64,000 nt of DNA from positions 1 through 64,000 of the forward strand of contig JBBELK010001543.1 of NCBI GenBank assembly GCA_037783545.1, read 5' to 3'. Position numbers and translations under genes: made by a program. Below are positions 50,062-62,801 of this stretch, piece after piece (positions within the stretch are counted from its first letter, which is position 1; the number at the start of each line of letters is the position of its first letter). The notes beneath the pieces were generated by a model that searched no databases, was not told where the DNA came from, and worked only from the letters and a program-made list of their open reading frames with translations. This DNA comes from Henricia sp. BOLD:AAB3569. Its lineage: Eukaryota > Echinodermata > Asteroidea > Spinulosida > Echinasteridae.

Positions 50062-52440
50062 TCAATTTTTTATGACAAGTGCGCAATATAGAGAGTTTAG
50101 GGCATGCAAAATTTGAAGTTCGTCGGAACATTTTTCGACCTCCAAATTTGCCGACGTTTGGACCACACTTTGACCAAATTGCCGAGCCAAACTGCGGTGC
50201 GTTAACGACAGTCCGAATGACTGAGCATGCGCACAACTCAGGAGTACCCCAAAGAGGTGTGTACAGACAGCCACGGTTTGCGTGAGAGCAGTCAGGAAGC
50301 CTCAACCCAGTTTTTTTCTAAACTTTGAAATTTCTCTGCCATTTCCCGGCGAAAGTCTGTCAATTTTTTATGACAAGTGCGCAATATAGAGAGTTTAGGG
50401 CATGCAAAATTTGAAGTTCGTCGGAACATTTTTCGACCTCCAAATTTGCCGACGTTTGGACCACACTTTGACCAAATTGCCGAGCCAAACTGCGGTGCGT
50501 TAACGACAGTCCGAATGACTGAGCATGCGTACAACTCAGGAGTACCCCGAAGAGGTGTGTACAGACAGCCACGGTTTGCGTGAGAGCAGTCAGGAAGCCT
50601 CAACCCAGTTTTTTCTAAACTTTGAAATTTCTCTGCCATTTCCCGGCGAAAGTCTGTCAATTTTTTATGACAAGTGCGCAATATAGAGAGTTTAGGGCAT
50701 GCAAAATTTGAAGTTCGTCGGAACATTTTTCGACCTCCAAATTTGCCGACGTTTGGACCACACTTTGACCAAATTGCCGAGCCAAACTGCGGTGCGTTAA
50801 CGACAGTCCGAATGACTGAGCATGCGCACAACTCAGGAGTACCCCAAAGAGGTGTGTACAGACAGCCACGGTTTGCGTGAGAGCAGTCAGGAAGCCTCAA
50901 CCCAGTTTTTTCTAAACTTTGAAATTTCTCTGCCATTTCCCGGCGAAAGTCTGTCAATTTTTTATGACAAGTGCGCAATATAGAGAGTTTAGGGCATGCA
51001 AAATTTGAAGTTCGTCGGAACATTTTTCGACCTCCAAATTTGCCGACGTTTGGACCACACTTTGACCAAATTGCCGAGCCAAACTGCGGTGCGTTAACGA
51101 CAGTCCGAATGACTGAGCATGCGCACAACTCAGGAGTACCCCAAAGAGGTGTGTACAGACAGCCACGGTTTGCGTGAGAGCAGTCAGGAAGCCTCAACCC
51201 AGTTTTTTTCTAAACTTTGAAATTTCTCTGCCATTTCCCGGCGAAAGTCTGTCAATTTTTTATGACAAGTGCGCAATATAGAGAGTTTAGGGCATGCAAA
51301 ATTTGAAGTTCGTCGGAACATTTTTCGACCTCCAAATTTGCCGACGTTTGGACCACACTTTGACCAAATTGCCGAGCCAAACTGCGGTGCGTTAACGACA
51401 GTCCGAATGACTGAGCATGCGCACAACTCAGGAGTACCCCAAAGAGGTGTGTACAGACAGCCACGGTTTGCGTGAGAGCAGTCAGGAAGCCTCAACCCAG
51501 TTTTTTTCTAAACTTTGAAATTTCTCTGCCATTTCCCGGCGAAAGTCTGTCAATTTTTTATGACAAGTGCGCAATATAGAGAGTTTAGGGCATGCAAAAT
51601 TTGAAGTTCGTCGGAACATTTTTCGACCTCCAAATTTGCCGACGTTTGGACCACACTTTGACCAAATTGCCGAGCCAAACTGCGGTGCGTTAACGACAGT
51701 CCGAATGACTGAGCATGCGTACAACTCAGGAGTACCCCGAAGAGGTGTGTACAGACAGCCACGGTTTGCGTGAGAGCAGTCAGGAAGCCTCAACCCAGTT
51801 TTTTCTAAACTTTGAAATTTCTCTGCCATTTCCCGGCGAAAGTCTGTCAATTTTTTATGACAAGTGCGCAATATAGAGAGTTTAGGGCATGCAAAATTTG
51901 AAGTTCGTCGGAACATTTTTCGACCTCCAAATTTGCCGACGTTTGGACCACACTTTGACCAAATTGCCGAGCCAAACTGCGGTGCGTTAACGACAGTCCG
52001 AATGACTGAGCATGCGCACAACTCAGGAGTACCCCAAAGAGGTGTGTACAGACAGCCACGGTTTGCGTGAGAGCAGTCAGGAAGCCTCAACCCAGTTTTT
52101 TCTAAACTTTGAAATTTATCTGCCATTTCCCGGCGAAAGTCTGTCAATTTTTTATGACAAGTGCGCAATATAGAGAGTTTAGGGCATGCAAAATTTGAAG
52201 TTCGTCGGAACATTTTTCGACCTCCAAATTTGCCGACGTTTGGACCACACTTTGACCAAATTGCCGAGCCAAACTGCGGTGCGTTAACGACAGTCCGAAT
52301 GACTGAGCATGCGCACAACTCAGGAGTACCCCAAAGAGGTGTGTACAGACAGCCACGGTTTGCGTGAGAGCAGTCAGGAAGCCTCAACCCAGTTTTTTCT
52401 AAACTTTGAAATTTCTCTGCCATTTCCCGGCGAAAGTCTG
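50062..52440. repeat. Four-monomer higher-order repeat, two copies (about 1190 bp)
   Basis: The private pair GCATGCGTAC and CCCCGAAGAGG occurs near 50524/50547 and again near 51714/51737, an offset of 1190 bp. The neighbouring T-tract lengths also match at this offset. The unit equals four monomers plus two extra T's. Confidence 0.82.
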
Positions 52441-53334
52441 TCAATTTTTTATGACAAGTGCGCAATATAGAGAGTTTAGGGCATGCAAAATTTGAAGTTC
52501 GTCGGAACATTTTTTTGACCTCCAAATTTGCCGACGTTTGGACCACACTTTGACCAAATTGCCGAGCCAAACTGCGGTGCGTTAACGACAGTCCGAATGA
52601 CTGAGCATGCGCACAACTCAGGAGTACCCCAAAGAGGTGTGTACAGACAGCCACGGTTTGCGTGAGAGCAGTCAGGAAGCCTCAACCCAGTTTTTTCTAA
52701 ACTTTGAAATTTCTCTGCCATTTCCCGGCGAAAGTCTGTCAATTTTTTTATGACAAGTGCGCAATATAGAGAGTTTAGGGCATGCAAAATTTGAAGTTCG
52801 TCGGAACATTTTTCGACCTCCAAATTTGCCGACGTTTGGACCACACTTTGACCAAATTGCCGAGCCAAACTGCGGTGCGTTAACGACAGTCCGAATGACT
52901 GAGCATGCGCACAACTCAGGAGTACCCCAAAGAGGTGTGTACAGACAGCCACGGTTTGCGTGAGAGCAGTCAGGAAGCCTCAACCCAGTTTTTTCTAAAC
53001 TTTGAAATTTCTCTGCCATTTCCCGGCGAAAGTCTGTCAATTTTTTATGACAAGTGCGCAATATAGAGAGTTTAGGGCATGCAAAATTTGAAGTTCTTCG
53101 GAACATTTTTCGACCTCCAAATTTGCCGACGTTTGGACGACACTTTGACCAAATTGCCGAGCCAAACTGCGGTGCGTTAACGACAGTCCGAATGACTGAG
53201 CATGCGCACAACTCAGGAGTACCCCAAAGAGGTGTGTACAGACAGCCACGGTTTGCGTGAGAGCAGTCAGGAAGCCTCAACCCAGTTTTTTCTAAACTTT
53301 GAAATTTCTCTGCCATTTCCGGGCGAAAGTCTGT

Positions 53335-56236
53335 CAATTTTTTATGACAAGTGCGCAATATAGAGAGTTTAGGGCATGCAAAATTTGAAGTTCGTCGGAA
53401 CATTTTTCGACCTCCAAATTTGCCGACGTTTGGACCACACTTTGACCAAATTGCCGAGCCAAACTGCGGTGCGTTAACGACAGTCCGAATGACTGAGCAT
53501 GCGCACAACTCAGGAGTACCCCAAAGAGGTGTGTACAGACAGCCACGGTTTGCGTGAGAGCAGTCAGGAAGCCTCAACCCAGTTTTTTCTAAACTTTGAA
53601 ATTTCTCTGCCATTTCCCGGCGAAAGTCTGTCAATTTTTTATGACAAGTGCGCAATATAGAGAGTTTAGGGCATGCAAAATTTGAAGTTCGTCGGAACAT
53701 TTTTCGACCTCCAAATTTGCCGACGTTTGGACCACACTTTGACCAAATTGCCGAGCCAAACTGCGGTGCGTTAACGACAGTCCGAATGACTGAGCATGCG
53801 CACAACTCAGGAGTACCCCAAAGAGGTGTGTACAGACAGCCACGGTTTGCGTGAGAGCAGTCAGGAAGCCTCAACCCAGTTTTTTCTAAACTTTGAAATT
53901 TCTCTGCCATTTCCCGGCGAAAGTCTGTCAATTTTTTATGACAAGTGCGCAATATAGAGAGTTTAGGGCATGCAAAATTTGAAGTTCGTCGGAACATTTT
54001 TTTGACCTCCAAATTTGCCGACGTTTGGACCACACTTTGACCAAATTGCCGAGCCAAACTGCGGTGCGTTAACGACAGTCCGAATGACTGAGCATGCGCA
54101 CAACTCAGGAGTACCCCAAAGAGGTGTGTACAGACAGCCACGGTTTGCGTGAGAGCAGTCAGGAAGCCTCAACCCAGTTTTTTCTAAACTTTGAAATTTC
54201 TCTGCCATTTCCGGGCGAAAGTCTGTCAATTTTTTTATGACAAGTGCGCAATATAGAGAGTTTAGGGCATGCAAAATTTGAAGTTCGTCGGAACATTTTT
54301 CGACCTCCAAATTTGCCGACGTTTGGACCACACTTTGACCAAATTGCCGAGCCAAACTGCGGTGCGTTAACGACAGTCCGAATGACTGAGCATGCGCACA
54401 ACTCAGGAGTACCCCAAAGAGGTGTGTACAGACAGCCACGGTTTGCGTGAGAGCAGTCAGGAAGCCTCAACCCAGTTTTTTCTAAACTTTGAAATTTCTC
54501 TGCCATTTCCCGGCGAAAGTCTGTCAATTTTTTATGACAAGTGCGCAATATAGAGAGTTTAGGGCATGCAAAATTTGAAGTTCGTCGGAACATTTTTCGA
54601 CCTCCAAATTTGCCGACGTTTGGACCACACTTTGACCAAATTGCCGAGCCAAACTGCGGTGCGTTAACGACAGTCCGAATGACTGAGCATGCGCACAACT
54701 CAGGAGTACCCCAAAGAGGTGTGTACAGACAGCCACGGTTTGCGTGAGAGCAGTCAGGAAGCCTCAACCCAGTTTTTTCTAAACTTTGAAATTTCTCTGC
54801 CATTTCCCGGCGAAAGTCTGTCAATTTTTTATGACAAGTGCGCAATATAGAGAGTTTAGGGCATGCAAAATTTGAAGTTCGTCGGAACATTTTTTTGACC
54901 TCCAAATTTGCCGACGTTTGGACCACACTTTGACCAAATTGCCGAGCCAAACTGCGGTGCGTTAACGACAGTCCGAATGACTGAGCATGCGCACAACTCA
55001 GGAGTACCCCAAAGAGGTGTGTACAGACAGCCACGGTTTGCGTGAGAGCAGTCAGGAAGCCTCAACCCAGTTTTTTCTAAACTTTGAAATTTCTCTGCCA
55101 TTTCCGGGCGAAAGTCTGTCAATTTTTTTATGACAAGTGCGCAATATAGAGAGTTTAGGGCATGCAAAATTTGAAGTTCGTCGGAACATTTTTCGACCTC
55201 CAAATTTGCCGACGTTTGGACCACACTTTGACCAAATTGCCGAGCCAAACTGCGGTGCGTTAACGACAGTCCGAATGACTGAGCATGCGCACAACTCAGG
55301 AGTACCCCAAAGAGGTGTGTACAGACAGCCACGGTTTGCGTGAGAGCAGTCAGGAAGCCTCAACCCAGTTTTTTCTAAACTTTGAAATTTCTCTGCCATT
55401 TCCCGGCGAAAGTCTGTCAATTTTTTATGACAAGTGCGCAATATAGAGAGTTTAGGGCATGCAAAATTTGAAGTTCGTCGGAACATTTTTCGACCTCCAA
55501 ATTTGCCGACGTTTGGACCACACTTTGACCAAATTGCCGAGCCAAACTGCGGTGCGTTAACGACAGTCCGAATGACTGAGCATGCGCACAACTCAGGAGT
55601 ACCCCAAAGAGGTGTGTACAGACAGCCACGGTTTGCGTGAGAGCAGTCAGGAAGCCTCAACCCAGTTTTTTCTAAACTTTGAAATTTCTCTGCCATTTCC
55701 CGGCGAAAGTCTGTCAATTTTTTATGACAAGTGCGCAATATAGAGAGTTTAGGGCATGCAAAATTTGAAGTTCGTCGGAACATTTTTTTGACCTCCAAAT
55801 TTGCCGACGTTTGGACCACACTTTGACCAAATTGCCGAGCCAAACTGCGGTGCGTTAACGACAGTCCGAATGACTGAGCATGCGCACAACTCAGGAGTAC
55901 CCCAAAGAGGTGTGTACAGACAGCCACGGTTTGCGTGAGAGCAGTCAGGAAGCCTCAACCCAGTTTTTTCTAAACTTTGAAATTTCTCTGCCATTTCCGG
56001 GCGAAAGTCTGTCAATTTTTTTATGACAAGTGCGCAATATAGAGAGTTTAGGGCATGCAAAATTTGAAGTTCGTCGGAACATTTTTCGACCTCCAAATTT
56101 GCCGACGTTTGGACCACACTTTGACCAAATTGCCGAGCCAAACTGCGGTGCGTTAACGACAGTCCGAATGACTGAGCATGCGCACAACTCAGGAGTACCC
56201 CAAAGAGGTGTGTACAGACAGCCACGGTTTGCGTGA
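53335..56236. repeat. Three-monomer higher-order repeat, three copies (893 bp)
   Basis: The variant CATTTTTTTGACC starts at 53995, 54888 and 55781, exactly 893 bp apart. It is followed each time by a monomer with TTTCCGGGCGAAAG and a seven-T second tract. The same CATTTTTTTGACC variant occurs once more at 52508, 1487 bp (five monomers) earlier, so the repeat unit changed size along the array. Confidence 0.88.
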
Positions 56237-58622
56237 GAGCAGTCAGGAAGCCTCAACCCAGTTTTTTCTAAACTTTGAAATTTCTCTGCCATTTCCCGGC
56301 GAAAGTCTGTCAATTTTTTTATGAAAAGTGCGCAATATAGAGAGTTTAGGGCATGCAAAATTTGAAGTTCGTCGGAACTTTTTTCGACCTCCAAATTTGC
56401 CGACGTTTGGACCACACTTTGACAAAATTGCCGAGCCAAACTGCGGTGCGTTAACGACAGTCCGAATGACTGAGCATGCGCACAACTCAGGAGTACCCCA
56501 AAGAGGTGTGTACAGACAGCCACGGTTTGCGTGAGAGCAGTCAGGAAGCCTTAACCCAGTTTTTTCTAAACTTTGAAATTTCTCTGCCATTTCCCGGCGA
56601 AAGTCTGTCAATTTTTTTATGACAAGTGCGCAATATAGAGAGTTTAGGGCATGCAAAATTTGAAGTTCGTCGGAACATTTTTCGACCTCCAAATTTGCCG
56701 ACGTTTGGACCACACTTTGACCAAATTGCCGAGCCAAACTGCGGTGCGTTAACGACAGTCCGAATGACTGAGCATGCGCACAACTCAGGAGTACCCCAAA
56801 GAGGTGTGTACAGACAGCCACGGTTTGCGTGAGAGCAGTCAGGAAGCCTCAACCCAGTTTTTTTCTAAACTTTGAAATTTCTCTGCCATTTCCGGGCGAA
56901 AGTCTGTCAATTTTTTATGACAAGTGCGCAATATAGAGAGTTTAGGGCATGCAAAATTTGAAGTTCGTTGGAACATTTGTCGACCTCCAAATTTGCCGAC
57001 GTTTGGACCACACTTTGACCAAATTGCCGAGCCAAACTGCGGTGCGTTAACGACAGTCCGAATGACTGAGCATGCGCACAACTCAGGAGTACCCCAACGA
57101 GGTGTGTACAGACAGCCACGGTTTGCGTGAGAGCAGTCAGGAAGCCTCAACCCAGTTTTTTCTAAACTTTGAAATTTCTCTGCCATTTCCCGGCGAAAGT
57201 CTGTCAATTTTTTATGACAAGTGCGCAATATAGAGAGTTTAGGGCATGCAAAATTTGAAGTTCGTCGGAACATTTTTCGACCTCCAAATTTGCCGACGTT
57301 TGGACCACACTTTGACCAAATTGCCGAGCCAAACTGCGGTGCGTTAACGACAGTCCGAATGACTGAGCATGCGCACAACTCAGGAGTACCCCAAAGAGGT
57401 GTGTACAGACAGCCACGGTTTGCGTGAGAGCAGTCAGGAAGCCTCAACCCAGTTTTTTATAAACTTTGAAATTTCTCTGCCATTTCCGGGCGAAAGTCTG
57501 TCAATTTTTTTATGACAAGTGCGCAATATAGAGAGTTTAGGGCATGCAAAATTTGAAGTTCGTCGGAACATTTTTCGACCTCCAAATTTGCCGACGTTTG
57601 GACCACACTTTGACCAAATTGCCGAGCCAAACTGCGGTGCCTTAACGACAGTCCGAATGACTGAGCATGCGCACAACTCAGGAGTACCCCAAAGAGGTGT
57701 GTACAGACAGCCACGGTTTGCGTGAGAGCAGTCAGGAAGCCTCAACCCAGTTTTTTCTAAACTTTGAATTTTCTCTGCCATTTCCCGGCGAAAGTCTGTC
57801 AATTTTTTATGACAAGTGCGCAATATAGAGAGTTTAGGGCATGCAAAATTTGAAGTTCGTCGGAACATTTTTCGACCTCCAAATTTGCCGACGTTTGGAC
57901 CACACTTTGACAAAATTGCCGAGCCAAACTGCGGTGCGTTAACGACAGTCCGAATGACTGAGCATGCGCACAACTCAGGAGTACCCCAAAGAGGTGTGTA
58001 CAGACAGCCACGGTTTGCGTGAGAGCAGTCAGGAAGCCTCAACCCAGTTTTTTCTAAACTTTGAAATTTCTCTGCCATTTCCCGGCAAAAGTCTGTCAAT
58101 TTTGTATGACAAGTGCGCAATATAGAGAGTTTAGGGCATGCAAAATTTGAAGTTCGTCGGAACATTTTTCGACCTCCAAATTTGCCGACGTTTGGACCAC
58201 ACTTTGACCAAATTGCCGAGCCAAACTGCGGTGCGTTAACGACAGTCCGAATGACTGAGCATGCGCACAACTCAGGAGTACCCCAAAGAGGTGTGTACAG
58301 ACAGCCACGGTTTGCGTGAGAGCAGTCAGGAAGCCTCAACCCAGTTTTTTCTAAACTTTGAAATTTCTCTGCCATTTCCCGGCGAAAGTCTGTCAATTTT
58401 TTATGACAAGTGCGCAATATAGAGAGTTTAGGGCATGCAAAATTTGAAGTTCGTCGGAACATTTTTCGACCTCCAAATTTGCCGACGTTTGGACCACACT
58501 TTGACCAAATTGCCGAGCCAAACTGCGGTGCGTTAACGACAGTCCGAATGACTGAGCATGCGCACAACTCAGGAGTACCCCAAAGAGGTGTGTACAGACA
58601 GCCACGGTTTGCGTGAGAGCAG

Positions 58623-60400
58623 TCAGGAAGCCTCAACCCAGTTTTTTTCTAAACTTTGAAATTTCTCTACCATTTCCCGGCGAAAGTCTGTCAATTTTTT
58701 ATGACAAGTGCGCAATATAGAGAGTTTAGGGCATGCAAAATTTGAAGTTCGTCGGAACATTTTTCGACCTCCAAATTTGCCGACGTTTGGACCACACTTT
58801 GACCAAATTGCCGAGCCAAACAGCGGTGCGTTAACGACAGTCCGAATGACTGAGCATGCGCACAACTCAGGAGTACCCCAAAGAGGTGTGTACAGACAGC
58901 CACGGTTTGCGTGAGAGCAGTCAGGAAGCCTCAACCCAGTTTTTTCTAAACTTTGAAATTTCTCTGCCATTTCCCTGCGAAAGTCTGTCAATTTTTTATG
59001 ACAAGTGCGCAATATAGAGAGTTTAGGGCATGCAAAATTTGAAGTTCGTCGGAACATTTTTCGACCTCCAAATTTGCCGACGTTTGGACCACACTTTGAC
59101 CAAATTGCCGAGCCAAACTGCGGTGCGTTAACGACAGTCCGAATGACTGAGCATGCGCACAACTCAGGAGTACCCCAAAGAGGTGTGTACAGACAGCCAC
59201 GGTTTGCGTGAGAGCAGTCAGGAAGCCTCAACCCAGTTTTTTCTAAACTTTGAAATTTCTCTGCCATTTCCCGGCGAAAGTCTGTCAATTTTTTATGACA
59301 AGTGCGCAATATAGAGAGTTTAGGGCATGCAAAATTTGAAGTTCGTCGGAACATTTTTCGACCTCCAAATTTGCCGACGTTTGGACCACACTTTGACCAA
59401 ATTGCCGAGCCAAACTGCGGTGCGTTAACGACAGTCCGAATGACTGAGCATGCGCACAACTCAGGAGTACCCCAAAGAGGTGTGTACAGACAGCCACGGT
59501 TTGCGTGAGAGCAGTCAGGAAGCCTCAACCCAGTTTTTTTCTAAACTTTGAAATTTCTCTACCATTTCCCGGCGAAAGTCTGTCAATTTTTTATGACAAG
59601 TGCGCAATATAGAGAGTTTAGGGCATGCAAAATTTGAAGTTCGTCGGAACATTTTTCGACCTCCAAATTTGCCGACGTTTGGACCACACTTTGACCAAAT
59701 TGCCGAGCCAAACAGCGGTGCGTTAACGACAGTCCGAATGACTGAGCATGCGCACAACTCAGGAGTACCCCAAAGAGGTGTGTACAGACAGCCACGGTTT
59801 GCGTGAGAGCAGTCAGGAAGCCTCAACCCAGTTTTTTCTAAACTTTGAAATTTCTCTGCCATTTCCCTGCGAAAGTCTGTCAATTTTTTATGACAAGTGC
59901 GCAATATAGAGAGTTTAGGGCATGCAAAATTTGAAGTTCGTCGGAACATTTTTCGACCTCCAAATTTGCCGACGTTTGGACCACACTTTGACCAAATTGC
60001 CGAGCCAAACTGCGGTGCGTTAACGACAGTCCGAATGACTGAGCATGCGCACAACTCAGGAGTACCCCAAAGAGGTGTGTACAGACAGCCACGGTTTGCG
60101 TGAGAGCAGTCAGGAAGCCTCAACCCAGTTTTTTCTAAACTTTGAAATTTCTCTGCCATTTCCCGGCGAAAGTCTGTCAATTTGTTATGACAAGTGCGCA
60201 ATATAGAGAGTTTAGGGCATGCAAAATTTGAAGTTCGTCGGAACATTTTTCGACCTCCAAATTTGCCGACGTTTGGACCACACTTTGACCAAATTGCCGA
60301 GCCAAACTGCGGTGCGTTAACGACAGTCCGAATGACTGAGCATGCGCACAACTCAGGAGTACCCCAAAGAGGTGTGTACAGACAGCCACGGTTTGCTTGA
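58623..60400. repeat. Three-monomer higher-order repeat, two copies (892 bp)
   Basis: CTCTACCATTTCC (near 58667 and 59559), AAACAGCGGTG (near 58818 and 59710) and TTTCCCTGCGAAAG (near 58971 and 59863) recur at a constant offset of 892 bp. Confidence 0.85.
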
Positions 60401-60497
60401 GAGCATTCAGGAAGCCTCAACCCAGTTTTTTCTAAACTTTGAAATTTCTCTGCCATTTCCCGGCGAAAGTCTGTCAATTTTTTATGACAAGTGCGCA

Positions 60498-60508
60498 ATA
60501 TAGAACAT
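60498..60508. other. 35-bp deletion junction within a monomer
   Basis: GCGCAATATAGA joins directly to ACATTTTTCG; 35 bases of the normal monomer are missing, with GA shared at both ends of the lost block. The deletion removes the second GCATGC and the left arm of the dyad. Only one copy of this deletion is seen. Confidence 0.85.
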
Positions 60509-61034
60509 TTTTCGACCTCCAAATTTGCCGACGTTTGGACCACACTTTGACCAAATTGCCGAGCCAAACTGCGGTGCGTTAACGACAGTCCGAATGACTG
60601 AGCATGCGCACAACTCAGGAGTACCCCAAAGAGGTGTGTACAGACAGCCACGGTTTGCGTGAGAGCAGTCAGGAAGCCTCAACCCAGTTTTTTTCTAAAC
60701 TTTGAAATTTCTCTGCCATTTCCCGGCGAAAGTCTGTCAATTTTTTATGACAAGTGCGCAATATAGAGAGTTTAGGGCATGCAAAATTTGAAGTTCGTCG
60801 GAACATTTTTCGACCTCCAAATTTGCCGACGTTTGGACCACACTTTGACCAAATTGCCGAGCCAAACTGCGGTGCGTTAACGACAGTCCGAATGACTGAG
60901 CATGCGCACAACTCAGGAGTACCCCAAAGAGGTGTGTACAGACAGCCACGGTTTGCGTGAGAGCAGTCAGGAAGCCTCAACCCAGTTTTTTTCTAAACTT
61001 TGAAATTTCTCTGCCATTTCCCGGCGAAAGTCTG

Positions 61035-62045
61035 TCAATTTTTTATGACAAGTGCGCAATATAGAGAGTTTAGGGCATGCAAAATTTGAAGTTCGTCGGA
61101 ACATTTTTCGACCTCCAAATTTTCCGACGTTTGGACCACACTTTGACCAAATTGCCGAGCCAAACAGCGGTGCGTTAACGACAGTCCGAATGACTGAGCA
61201 TGCGCACAACTCAGGAGTACCCCAAAGAGGTGTGTACAGACAGCCACGGTTTGCGTGAGAGCAGTCAGGAAGCCTCAACCCAGTTTTTTCTAAACTTTGA
61301 AATTTCTCTGCCATTTCCCTGCGAAAGTCTTTCAATTTTTTATGACAAGTGCGCAATATAGAGAGTTTAGGGCATGCAAAATTTGAAGTTCGTCGGAACA
61401 TTTTTCGACCTCCAAATTTGCCGACGTTTGGACCACACTTTGACCAAATTGCCGAGCCAAACTGCGGTGCGTTAACGACAGTCCGAATGACTGAGCATGC
61501 GCACAACTCAGGAGTACCCCAAAGAGGTGTGTACAGACAGCCACGGTTTGCGTGAGAGCAGTCAGGAAGCCTCAACCCAGTTTTTTTCTAAACTTTGAAA
61601 TTTCTCTGCCATTTCCCGGCGAAAGTCTGTCAATTTTTTATGACAAGTGCGCAATATAGAGAGTTTAGGGCATGCAAAATTTGAAGTTCGTCGGAACATT
61701 TTTCGACCTCCAAATTTTCCGACGTTTGGACCACACTTTGACCAAATTGCCGAGCCAAACAGCGGTGCGTTAACGACAGTCCGAATGACTGAGCATGCGC
61801 ACAACTCAGGAGTACCCCAAAGAGGTGTGTACAGACAGCCACGGTTTGCGTGAGAGCAGTCAGGAAGCCTCAACCCAGTTTTTTCTAAACTTTGAAATTT
61901 CTCTGCCATTTCCCTGCGAAAGTCTTTCAATTTTTTATGACAAGTGCGCAATATAGAGAGTTTAGGGCATGCAAAATTTGAAGTTCGTCGGAACATTTTT
62001 CGACCTCCAAATTTGCCGACGTTTGGACCACACTTTGACCAAATT
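61035..62045. repeat. Two-monomer higher-order repeat, two copies (595 bp)
   Basis: CAAATTTTCCGACG (near 61116 and 61711), AAACAGCGG (near 61162 and 61757) and GTCTTTCAATT (near 61326 and 61921) recur 595 bp apart. The second copy runs directly into insert E. Confidence 0.84.
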
Positions 62046-62059
62046 GCCTTTTTCTAAAA

Positions 62060-62083
62060 TGTTTTATTCGTCCGAATAAAACA
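62060..62083. other. Perfect hairpin with AATAAA on both strands (insert E)
   Basis: Unchanged copy of the hairpin, about 52 kb from the copy in insert A. Confidence 0.7.
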
Positions 62084-62133
62084 CGCTAACCAGTCCAACG
62101 TTGTTACCGATAGAACCAGTGCTTCAGCCGTTG

Positions 62134-62406
62134 TCGTTGCCAGTCCAGGTCATTTATCCACTAAGCGTTCGCCGTTATTGCCAAATTTCCTCATTCGTAG
62201 TCGTTGCCAGTCCAGGTCATTTATCCACTAAGCGTTCGCCGTTATTGCCAAATTTCCTCATTCGTAGTCGTTGCCAGTCCAGGTCATTTATCCACCAATT
62301 GTTCGCCGTTATTGCCACATTTCCTCATTCGTTGTCGTTGCCAGTCCAGGTCATTTATCCACCAAATTTCCTCATTCGTTGTCGTTGCCAATCCAGGTCA
62401 TTATCC
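62134..62406 (+). repeat. 67-bp minisatellite inside insert E
   Basis: Full units at 62134-62200, 62201-62267 and 62268-62334, a 47-bp unit at 62335-62381, and a partial unit from 62382. Unit 3 has GCCACATTTCC where other copies read GCCAAATTTCC. Confidence 0.93.
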
Positions 62407-62753
62407 GGCGAGTATTCTCCATCACAATCATCACCAATCTTGGTCGATCGTGTCCGAGTATCAGGTCATATCCTTCGAGAAGCACCACAGGTACATCCTC
62501 ATAAAACCACAATCGTCACCAGTCCAGGTCTGGAAGAATCAAGACCGCAGACTCGGATCCAATCGTGTTCCAAAATTGCATCGGCGTTCCCCGTGACGTA
62601 CGTACTGGTCACTCCATCATTGAGCAACGTTCCAGGACATCACGGGATTCCGCGAAAAACTCCTCCAAACTACCTATGTGCAAGGGTAGTCCTTTGGAAA
62701 GCGGTCATCACAGGCCAGCGAGGAAAGAACCCGTACGCCAACCCGACCGCCCT

Positions 62754-62801
62754 AAACTGCGGTGCGTTAACGACCGAGCCAAACTGCGGTGCGTTAACGA
62801 C
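62754..62801. repeat. 27-bp partial duplication at the right junction of insert E
   Basis: AAACTGCGGTGCGTTAACGAC occurs at 62754-62774 and again at 62781-62801, separated by CGAGCC, which is the normal sequence to its left in an uninterrupted monomer. The other four inserts join directly to a single copy. It looks like a recombination joint between an insert-bearing monomer and a normal one. Confidence 0.88.

Larger units (their letters stand above)
37097..62048. repeat. 297-bp satellite array, segment 5
   Basis: About 84 monomer equivalents in one orientation. Linked variants show local higher-order repeats of about 1190 bp (37.8-40.2 kb and 50.1-52.4 kb), 594-595 bp (43.2-44.6 kb and 61.0-62.0 kb) and 892-893 bp (53.3-56.2 kb and 58.6-60.4 kb). 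A 35-bp deletion lies near 60502. The longest T-tract in the window, 11 bases, is at 49466-49476. No gene is recognised. Confidence 0.97.
62049..62753 (+). repeat. Insert E: non-satellite segment (705 bp, long subfamily)
   Basis: Same length as insert B and co-linear with it at a constant offset of 50367 bp. It carries the 10-bp block (62440-62449) and the 26-bp block (62702-62727). The minisatellite is at 62134-62406. It ends CCGCCCT, not CCGCCCC, and is followed by a short partial repeat of the satellite (62754-62801). No protein family is recognised in its open frames. Confidence 0.9.

Noticed and set aside
10127..62753. Regular super-repeat of about 25 kb defined by insert spacing
   Set aside because: Inserts start at 10127, 11682, 34569, 36562 and 62049; the intervals are unequal and the flanking monomer variants of A, C and E do not match.
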